Assembly: GCF_038051945.1 (NCBI RefSeq)
Contig: NZ_CP150302.1
Location: 4,278,001-4,342,000, forward strand
Direction: 5' to 3'
DNA length: 64,000 nucleotides
Source of the DNA: Paenibacillus sp. FSL H3-0469
Lineage (GTDB): Bacteria; Bacillota; Bacilli; Paenibacillales; Paenibacillaceae
Shown here: piece by piece, positions 57,564 to 64,000 of the stretch
Numbering within the stretch: the stretch's first letter is position 1
Layout: each line of letters begins with the position of its first letter
The notes under the pieces: model-generated
The model's database searches: none
What the model was told of the DNA's origin: nothing
What the model saw: the letters and a program-made list of their open reading frames with translations, nothing else
Translations under genes and position numbers: made by a program

Positions 57564-58871
57564 CTACAAGCTTCGCTTCGGTAAATGCAGAATCACGTTG
57601 AATTGATCGCCGTGAATCTCGACCTTGATCTCCCCGCCATGCAGCTCAACGATGCTTTTTACAATGGCCAGTCCTAGTCCGGAGCCCTCTGTCTGGCGGG
57701 ATACATCTGCTCTTTTGAAGCGTTCGAACAGCTCCTCCGCAGCAAAATCAATCTCATAAGCAGAGGTGTTCTGAATCTTGAATACGACCAGATCAACCGT
57801 TTCGTCCAAATAAATATAGATTCGGGTTCCTGGAAGCGAATATTTCTGCGCGTTGCCGATTAAATTTTCGAATACACGCCACATTTTATTGCCGTCCAAA
57901 TACGCATGGATCGGGAATTTTGCGATTCTCTCCCGGATCACGAGCGACGCTTGTCCCAGATTGGTGTTGGACTCGGCAATTGACTGCATCAACAAGGTTG
58001 CAACATCGACATACTCTATATCCAGCTCTACTGTGCCGCTGGTCATCCTGGAAATTTCGAACAGGTCTTCAATCAACAGCTTCAGCCGGAGTGCCTTGCG
58101 GTCGAGGGTTTCAATATAGGATCGGGCGGTCTCTGTAAGATGCTCTTCTTTTTTTAATAAATCGACAAAATTGATAATGGACGTAAGCGGGGTTTTCAGA
58201 TCATGTGATACGTTGGTAATCAGCTCTGTTTTTAACCGTTCGCTCTTCACTTGACTCTCCAGCGCGCTTTGGTACCCGGCCTTCATATTGTTAATATAGC
58301 CGGCAAGTCTGGATAGAGCATCCTTGCCGGTATCCTGAATCGCATTCTGAATATTCCCTTCGGCGATCTCCTTGCTGCCGTTGATGATGGCGGCGAATCG
58401 TCCAAGCTTGACAAGGATATATGGGACTACGATCAGCACATACAGCAGTTCATACAGTAAGGACCAGCTCAGTAGGTCATTGCTGGAATATGTGGCTGCT
58501 AACCAGGCACAAATACCGGCTATCGCCGTAAGCAGAAACATCAGGAGGAGGACAAGCGTTATTCTCCAATTGTGCAGACTGCTTCTGATAGCGGTTCTCC
58601 ATATATGAAAGTAATCCATCAGCACACTGCCGTGCCATAAGGAGCGTTCCTTCAGAGGCTCATTGAAATAAAGAAACAATCGGCCTGACAGTATGCCAAG
58701 GATTATAGCGGCAAGCAGCTTCTGACTGAAGCTTACAATTGAAAAATCCAGATTCCGCCCAACCCTGTAGTCCATTATCCCAACAATCCATAAGATAACA
58801 GCGGCAATGAAGACCAAAAGGTCAATCAGGACACGCCGGTCTGCTTTACTTTTTCTCGATTTTGTATCCAA
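57564..58871 (-). CDS. Membrane sensor histidine kinase
   Basis: 435 residues. Several N-terminal membrane helices (LLVFIAAVILWIVGIM, LLAAIILGILSGRLFLYF, ITLVLLLMFLLTAIAGICAWLA, LLYELLYVLIVVPYILV) with short outer loops, a linker, then DHp with His223 in VSHDLKTPLTSIINF and a HATPase with GSGLGLAIVKSIVELHGG. Its start overlaps the regulator gene by 26 bp. The few extracellular residues suggest sensing within the membrane, as in envelope-stress kinases. Confidence 0.93.
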   Translation of the reverse strand: MDTKSRKSKADRRVLIDLLVFIAAVILWIVGIMDYRVGRNLDFSIVSFSQKLLAAIILGILSGRLFLYFNEPLKERSLWHGSVLMDYFHIWRTAIRSSLHNWRITLVLLLMFLLTAIAGICAWLAATYSSNDLLSWSLLYELLYVLIVVPYILVKLGRFAAIINGSKEIAEGNIQNAIQDTGKDALSRLAGYINNMKAGYQSALESQVKSERLKTELITNVSHDLKTPLTSIINFVDLLKKEEHLTETARSYIETLDRKALRLKLLIEDLFEISRMTSGTVELDIEYVDVATLLMQSIAESNTNLGQASLVIRERIAKFPIHAYLDGNKMWRVFENLIGNAQKYSLPGTRIYIYLDETVDLVVFKIQNTSAYEIDFAAEELFERFKRADVSRQTEGSGLGLAIVKSIVELHGGEIKVEIHGDQFNVILHLPKRSL

Positions 58872-59544
58872 TTCCCCATACCACCTTTAAATATTTTGGG
58901 TCTTTGGGATTGATTTCAATTTTCTCGCGAATGTTTCTAACATGTACGGCAACCGTATTCTCTGAAGCAAAGACTGGTTCATTCCACACGAGCTCATAAA
59001 TCTCTTCGATCGAGAATACTCTCCCCTTGTTCTCCATCAGCAGCTCCAAAATTTTGTATTCCTTCGCGGTCAGTCTGACGTCCTCTCCATCAACCTCAAC
59101 CGTCTTCGAACTTTTGTTCAGCTCAAGCCCTCTTACTTGAAGGATCTCTTCCCTGTTCGGCTGGAAGGAACCCAGATTCGTGAACCGGCGCAGTTGAGAC
59201 CGGACTCTGGCCACCAGCTCAAGCGGATTGAACGGCTTCGTGATATAATCATCAGCTCCAACGTTGAGACCCACAATCTTATCGGCATCTTCCGACTTCG
59301 CGGAAAGCATAATGATCGGTATGTTTTTTTTCTCACGAATTTTAAATGTCGTCTTGATTCCATCAAGCTGCGGCATCATGATATCCATCAGAATGAGATG
59401 AATGGTTTCCTGTTCCAGGATTTCCAGGGCCTCCAGTCCGTTGGACGCCGTAAATACATCCACATCATCGCTTTTCAGGTATATCACGAGCGCTTCCCGA
59501 ATCTCCGGTTCATCATCTACAACCAGAATATTATTTTTAGCCAA
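58846..59544 (-). CDS. OmpR/PhoB-type response regulator
   Basis: 232 residues. Receiver domain with acidic pocket DDE at the start and phospho-acceptor D54 in LILMDIMMPQLDG; winged HTH output domain in the C-terminal half (VRLTAKEYKILELLMENKGRVFSIEEIYELVW, VAVHVRNIREKIE). Pairs with the overlapping kinase downstream. Confidence 0.95.
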   Translation of the reverse strand: MAKNNILVVDDEPEIREALVIYLKSDDVDVFTASNGLEALEILEQETIHLILMDIMMPQLDGIKTTFKIREKKNIPIIMLSAKSEDADKIVGLNVGADDYITKPFNPLELVARVRSQLRRFTNLGSFQPNREEILQVRGLELNKSSKTVEVDGEDVRLTAKEYKILELLMENKGRVFSIEEIYELVWNEPVFASENTVAVHVRNIREKIEINPKDPKYLKVVWGIGYKIEKK

Positions 59545-59567
59545 TATTTCTCACCTTCATCCTGATA

Positions 59568-60497
59568 TTAATCATATTTGCCCATCCGGAAGGGTTGTAT
59601 CCCGCCAGACCCCATTTTCCCGGAGACAGTGCCGGCAAGCATTGGCTCTTCCGGTGATTTTTCCCGATCACTGTAAAATCCATGCACCCCGAAGGTAGTC
59701 AGCAACTGCTTAACCCGGCTGCTGTTGACGGTGTGAACATAGCTTTTGACCCCGAGCTTATTTAGGGCCGGAACCAGATTGGGGTTAATAAACACGCGGT
59801 ATAGTGGCATGGCGACCGCTGTAAGCTGTTTGTCCCTTGCAAACTCAACAATACTTTCGGCGGATGCGCCAGTTTTGTAAAGTGAATACATTTTGTTAGG
59901 AAAAGGGTAGATCTCCATTACTGTGTCATACATTTCCGGGCTGAAAATTTCAGGTATCATCCGGTCAAGCAGTGCAGGATCAGCAGTACGCGCCTCATTG
60001 ACCAGATTCGTAAACTGCTGCTCAATCTGCTCGTTGCTGCCTGCCTTCATATCCAGAATTAAGTCAAAATCACGATATTGCTGCATCAGCTGCAGGATAT
60101 CCGTTAATGTAAGAGGCTGGAATCTGCCCATAATCAGCGAGTTGGCAAACTGATGCTTGGTTACCGTTCGTCCGCCATGAGCAGCCAAATCAGGCTGCAG
60201 CCTGTCCGACCAATCATGTCTGGCTACAAGCTCCCCATCCGCCGTCTGCACAAGATCAACCTCGAACAAACGGTAGCCTCTATTGTAATTGCTTATGAAT
60301 GCTTCATAAGAATTGGTGTAGCTGGCGCCTTCGACTTCACCCAGTGCATGCGCAATAAGCCTATGGTCCTCCCACCCGCTGGTGCCCGCTGCTATAGAGG
60401 CGTCCTGTTTCTGACCTGGCCATACCAGCCCCCAGTTACACCAGATCAGCCCAGCCGAAATGACGATTACTAAGCTTAACATAAACGTTCTCTTCAT
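59568..60497 (-). CDS. Glycerophosphodiester phosphodiesterase, secreted or membrane-anchored
   Basis: About 309 residues from ATG 60497 (AAAGGAG 8 bases upstream). N-terminal signal or anchor (MKRTFMLSLVIVISAGLIWCNWGLVW). GDPD core: RLIAHALGEVEGASYTNSYEAF, FEVDLVQTADGELVARHDWSDRL (metal/catalytic Glu, Asp, His) and FDLILDMK. The usual HRG opening is changed to HAL, a common variant in this subgroup. Hydrolyses glycerophosphodiesters or teichoic-acid-like polymers. It lies 23 bp upstream of the OmpR-type pair. Confidence 0.88.
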   Translation of the reverse strand: MKRTFMLSLVIVISAGLIWCNWGLVWPGQKQDASIAAGTSGWEDHRLIAHALGEVEGASYTNSYEAFISNYNRGYRLFEVDLVQTADGELVARHDWSDRLQPDLAAHGGRTVTKHQFANSLIMGRFQPLTLTDILQLMQQYRDFDLILDMKAGSNEQIEQQFTNLVNEARTADPALLDRMIPEIFSPEMYDTVMEIYPFPNKMYSLYKTGASAESIVEFARDKQLTAVAMPLYRVFINPNLVPALNKLGVKSYVHTVNSSRVKQLLTTFGVHGFYSDREKSPEEPMLAGTVSGKMGSGGIQPFRMGKYD

Positions 60498-60661
60498 TCG
60501 TCTCACTCCTTTGTTATCCCGTTGAAAGTCATACTACAGGACCCCAATGAAGAAGAACTGGTGAAAAAACGAATGAATGTATGAAGTTTGTCTCTACTTT
60601 CCCCAATAAGAAATTGTGGTTATCATGCCTTCTGGTTTATTCAATCACTGGATGGCTGGCT

Positions 60662-62284
60662 CTACTCACCGCCATCCTCCCCCCCTGCCTCCTTGCGCCA
60701 CTCCCGCGGGGTCATGCCCGTTAGCTTGCTGAAGATTTTACTGAAATAACGGCTGTCCGGGTATCCAACCCTTTCGGCGATGGAAGCGATCTTGTACTGT
60801 TGGTTCGTAAGCAGGATTTTGGCGTTCTCAATGCGGACCCGTTCCAGATAATCGGACTGATTCTCGTGGAACACCTGTTTGAAGCGGCGGGAGACATATT
60901 CACGGCTCAGGAAGAACTGGCTTGCGATTTCCTGGAGCGACAGATCGTGCATATAATTAAGGTCAATGTACTGCTTGATGGAATGAATGACGTTGTATTC
61001 CCGGATCCGCGAATCTTTCAGCACCTCGGCGATTTCCAGACAAGCATTCGTCCACTCCCTCTGCCATTCCTCCAACGACAGCCGACCGTCGGTGCCGACC
61101 GGAAACAGCCACTGAGAGGAGTTCCGGGCGGATTCGCCTGCGGTCCGGTCCGTATCCTGCAGCAAATGGCTGCGGAGCATTTCAAATTCATACCGCCAGT
61201 ACTTCAACTGTTCCCAGGTCACGGCATGAAGTTGTCCAATCGCCTGTATCCAATTGGCCACGGCCCCCTTAATCTGCCGCTCCTCCCCTTTGTGAATAGC
61301 GGCCGAAATCGAGCTGCTGTAATCGGCCAAGACGATTCTTTTGTCGGAAGTGGCGGCAGGGATGTCGTCATAACTGTGAATCCAGGTGCCCGGTCCCACA
61401 AAGGAAACGGAAAGAGCGGTCTGCAGCATCTGTTGAAATCCGGTGTGAATGTCCTGCGGGAAGGAGACCCTGCCGCTGCAGGCAAAATGAAAACGCGCTC
61501 CAAGCACACGGTAGAGCGCCTCATTGATGGCTGTCAGCTTTCTGCTGTTGCCCCCAAAGTCACCGGTCAGCAGCAGCAGGATGCCATAATTGGGATCGGC
61601 ATGCTTGAAGGCATATCCATTCCTGGAAGGACCGATAACCTCATTGCAGATGTTAAGCATTAAGAAATACAGCAGGTCAATATTCCTTCCGAATTTCTCC
61701 AGTACAATACGCGGCAGCGGATCAGAGATCAGCATCACGAGCTGGCATTCCCGGACGGCGGACCACTCGAAGGAGGCCTGAAGCTCATCAGCAACTATAG
61801 AGTAGCCATCCGGCTGTGAGACAACGCCTGACAGCATTTTGTCCCAATACATAGGCAGGGTTTTGTTGATCTCGACATCCCTGCGGATATTCAGCCGCCG
61901 CGCTTCATCATCTTTCCGCCACGTATCCACCGCATTGCGGAGTGCTTCCAGCAGTTCATTGCGGTTAATCGGCTTAAGCAGGTAGTCAAGTCCGCCGTGC
62001 CTCATCGTCTTGCGGATATAGGTGTAGTCATCATAGCCGCTGATCACAATCCTCTTCGATTCAGGCGCATGCTCCCCGATCCATTGCAGAAGCGTCAGGC
62101 CGTCCACATTGGGCATTTTCATATCCGTAAAAATAATCTCCGGCTGCTCACTCCGGATCAGCTCCATAGCCGCTGCCCCGTCGCAAGCTTCCAGCACATC
62201 GGTGATCTGATAATCTTCCCACTGGACCAGAAGCCGGATTGAATCTCTTACATCGGTCTCATCATCCACGATCAGTACTTTCAT
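60662..62284 (-). CDS. YesN-like response regulator with AraC output
   Basis: 540 residues. Receiver domain at 1-120 (MKVLIVDDETDVRDSIRLL, phospho-acceptor D54 in IIFTDMKMPNVDG), a 300-residue middle part of unknown fold, and an AraC HTH pair at the C-terminus (LSLQEIASQFFLSREYVSRRFKQVFHENQSDYLERVRIENAKILL, YKIASIAERVGYPDSRYFSKIFSKLTG). Typical of Paenibacillus systems that control carbohydrate ABC transporters. Overlaps the kinase stop by 23 bp. Confidence 0.93.
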   Translation of the reverse strand: MKVLIVDDETDVRDSIRLLVQWEDYQITDVLEACDGAAAMELIRSEQPEIIFTDMKMPNVDGLTLLQWIGEHAPESKRIVISGYDDYTYIRKTMRHGGLDYLLKPINRNELLEALRNAVDTWRKDDEARRLNIRRDVEINKTLPMYWDKMLSGVVSQPDGYSIVADELQASFEWSAVRECQLVMLISDPLPRIVLEKFGRNIDLLYFLMLNICNEVIGPSRNGYAFKHADPNYGILLLLTGDFGGNSRKLTAINEALYRVLGARFHFACSGRVSFPQDIHTGFQQMLQTALSVSFVGPGTWIHSYDDIPAATSDKRIVLADYSSSISAAIHKGEERQIKGAVANWIQAIGQLHAVTWEQLKYWRYEFEMLRSHLLQDTDRTAGESARNSSQWLFPVGTDGRLSLEEWQREWTNACLEIAEVLKDSRIREYNVIHSIKQYIDLNYMHDLSLQEIASQFFLSREYVSRRFKQVFHENQSDYLERVRIENAKILLTNQQYKIASIAERVGYPDSRYFSKIFSKLTGMTPREWRKEAGGEDGGE

Positions 62285-64000
62285 AGAGCCTGCCGTCCTT
62301 TCGTTGCGGGATTCTGATCACTACATAAAAGCCCGAAGGCTGGACCTGTCCTATCGATACCCCGGCCTCGTCATTAAAGAATAAGGAGAGTCTTGAGATC
62401 ACATTGATCAGACCGATACTGCCCCCTACCGTTCCTCCGGAGGCTTCTTGCATCATGCGCTGCTTCAGCCGCTCCAGGTTCTCCGGCGAAATGCCCTGCC
62501 CGTTATCCCGGATTGAAAGAGTCAGCCCATCTTCGCCACTTTCCAGCTTAATGTCTATTTCGGCATTTTGCATCGATTCAAATCCATGCTTGAAGCAGTT
62601 TTCTACAAGAGGCTGCAGGATCATTTTGGGTACAAGCAGTTCCAGAGCGGAAGGTTCGGCAATGTCAATGGTGTAGTGCAGATGTTCCTTGAACCGCTGC
62701 TTCTGCAGCTCCAGATAGGCCTCCACATGAGCTATCTCTTTGGCGAGAGGGACAACGGACTCCTCGGTATTCATAGTGTAGTGCATCATTAGCCCGAGCG
62801 AGGAGGTCAGCTCGTATATCTTGGGCACCTTGTTGTGCAAGGCCACAGATCCGATGGACTGCAAGGTATTAAAGATAAAATGCGGATTGATCTGAGCCTG
62901 AAGCGCCTTCAGCTGGTTATCCTTGTTGGCAAGCTCCAGCCGGAGTTCCCGCATAATCAGATTGTCGATCGTATCGACCATATTCTTGATCGCACTGCCA
63001 AGCACACCGACCTCATCGCTGCGTTCCGAATCCCCATCAAACTGCAGCTTTCCCAATTTGATCCGCCGGATCGACTCAGTCAATTTCTTGATCGGGGTGG
63101 TTAGCTTAAGCGACACGTACAGCGTTGCCGCAACCGAAATGACCAGGAAGGTTATCAGGACAAGCACATTCATCCGAAGCACGCGTGAGGCGTTGTTGTA
63201 TAGATAACTGTCCGGAATCTGCTTGGCTACAATCCAGGTCCGCCCGAACAGTTCAAATCTCTCGAAGACGACAATCCCCTGGAAGCCGCCGTTCTCTTGC
63301 CAGTAAAAGTGGCCGGAGCCATAGCTATAGCGGGCATGCTCCAGCCAGGCATAAGACGGCTTTTGCCCAATCTGACTTTCTTCGGAGGCATAGATGACGG
63401 TACCGGTATCATCCAGCAGATAGATGTTTTCTTCTCCCTTGTCATAGAGCATGTTCATGATATTACGAAAGCCGTCAAGCTTGAAGTCGATGGATACTAT
63501 GCCGACCCTCTCTTTAAGCGGCGCCCGGTAGACCGGGCGATGAATGGTAAACACAGTGTTGGACGGGCTGTAGGGGAATTCCTCCATGCCGTAATTATGC
63601 GATGGGTGGGGCGGCTCCATATAGGGGTCATTTTTGTCCACCGGTTGAAGGAAGTGGCCGTCAAGACCGGCGTTGCCCGCCGTCCGCTTCAGATAGCCGT
63701 TGATCAGCAGCCAGGATTGATGGGTCAGGTCAGAGTAGAGATAGACCTGCTGAATATCCTTGGCCGACTGTTCAATGGCATGAAGACCGGAGTAAATATT
63801 AATCTCGACCAAAAAATCGCTGTAGCCCCGGTTCAGGATGTTATAGAGGCTATTTGGCATCTGAATATTGTTATATACGTACAGGGAAATGCTGTTCATC
63901 CCGCTGAGCAGATTGCTCAAGCTTGTAGTCCCTTGCCGGACCGTGTTTGAGTTTTCCCGGATAGCGTCTTCTTTCAACGAGTGCCTGGTATAGAAGTAGG
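62262..64000 (-). CDS. YesM-like sensor histidine kinase (5' end beyond window)
   Basis: At least 579 residues; the frame stays open through the window end (YFYTRHSLKEDAIRENS reads in without a stop), so the first membrane helix lies outside. Visible are the extracellular sensor, membrane helix (LVLITFLVISVAATLYVSLKLTTP), HAMP (KLTESIRRIKLGKLQFD), His_kinase domain (KALQAQINPHFIFNTLQSIGSVA) and HATPase (PKMILQPLVENCFKHGF, IRDNGQGI). Pairs with the YesN-like regulator. Sugar transport genes expected in the operon are not in this window. Confidence 0.93.
   Translation of the reverse strand, partial: YFYTRHSLKEDAIRENSNTVRQGTTSLSNLLSGMNSISLYVYNNIQMPNSLYNILNRGYSDFLVEINIYSGLHAIEQSAKDIQQVYLYSDLTHQSWLLINGYLKRTAGNAGLDGHFLQPVDKNDPYMEPPHPSHNYGMEEFPYSPSNTVFTIHRPVYRAPLKERVGIVSIDFKLDGFRNIMNMLYDKGEENIYLLDDTGTVIYASEESQIGQKPSYAWLEHARYSYGSGHFYWQENGGFQGIVVFERFELFGRTWIVAKQIPDSYLYNNASRVLRMNVLVLITFLVISVAATLYVSLKLTTPIKKLTESIRRIKLGKLQFDGDSERSDEVGVLGSAIKNMVDTIDNLIMRELRLELANKDNQLKALQAQINPHFIFNTLQSIGSVALHNKVPKIYELTSSLGLMMHYTMNTEESVVPLAKEIAHVEAYLELQKQRFKEHLHYTIDIAEPSALELLVPKMILQPLVENCFKHGFESMQNAEIDIKLESGEDGLTLSIRDNGQGISPENLERLKQRMMQEASGGTVGGSIGLINVISRLSLFFNDEAGVSIGQVQPSGFYVVIRIPQRKDGRLYESTDRG

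Overview
The window reads as a chromosomal segment of a Paenibacillus-like Bacillota. The grounds are Gram-positive ribosome binding sites (AGGAGG types) with frequent TTG/GTG starts, moderately high GC, and many small regulators paired with transporters. YesN/YesM-type two-component pairs, a malate:quinone oxidoreductase and dispersed SUKH-family genes also fit. This is inference from gene content; no rRNA or tRNA gene was seen.

Layout. 0-5.9 kb: a tightly packed minus-strand array of small proteins (SUKH/SMI1-KNR4, ankyrin-SUKH, DUF4303, several unknowns) that ends in an ECF sigma factor. It looks like an immunity-gene array without any toxin. 5.9-8.3 kb: a pentapeptide-repeat gene whose last codons were replaced by an IS200/IS605 element carrying tnpA and a frameshifted tnpB; the pre-insertion gene end can be rebuilt exactly. 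8.3-20 kb: regulator/effector pairs: SDR with TetR, an ABC transporter with a YtrA-type GntR, an acyltransferase, a WYL regulator, a MerR-GNAT-hydrolase operon with a textbook MerR promoter, and LysR with an MFS pump. 20-26 kb: mqo, an LRR-like protein, a palindromic repeat array, a flavin-type oxidase with a MocR regulator, and a collagen-like protein. 26.4-31.9 kb: an acyl-CoA-ligase/SDR/phosphotransferase/GNAT operon and a SUKH-HEAT protein. 32-36 kb: glycerol dehydrogenase plus dihydroxyacetone kinase with a PocR-AraC regulator. 36-43.5 kb: more immunity-like proteins, LysR/XRE, a lipoprotein and an AraC-GyrI regulator. 43.7-45.2 kb: an intact IS4-family element inside a second palindromic array. 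45-50 kb: MmyB-type regulator with SDR, VOC protein, MDR oxidoreductase, DoxX with HxlR. 50-55.6 kb: two SUFU-like paralogues around a TetR-controlled ABC exporter, then TetR with an MFS pump. 55.7-64 kb: ABC1/UbiB kinase, an OmpR-type two-component system with a GDPD phosphodiesterase, and a YesN/YesM pair cut by the window end.

Two things stand out. First, about ten immunity-type proteins are spread over the window with no recognisable toxin. Second, there are three intergenic arrays of different short palindromes (23.1, 39.8 and 43.7 kb) that share a period of about 51-52 bp, plus a solitary copy of one palindrome at 47.5 kb. This looks like a repeat family defined by spacing and symmetry rather than by sequence.
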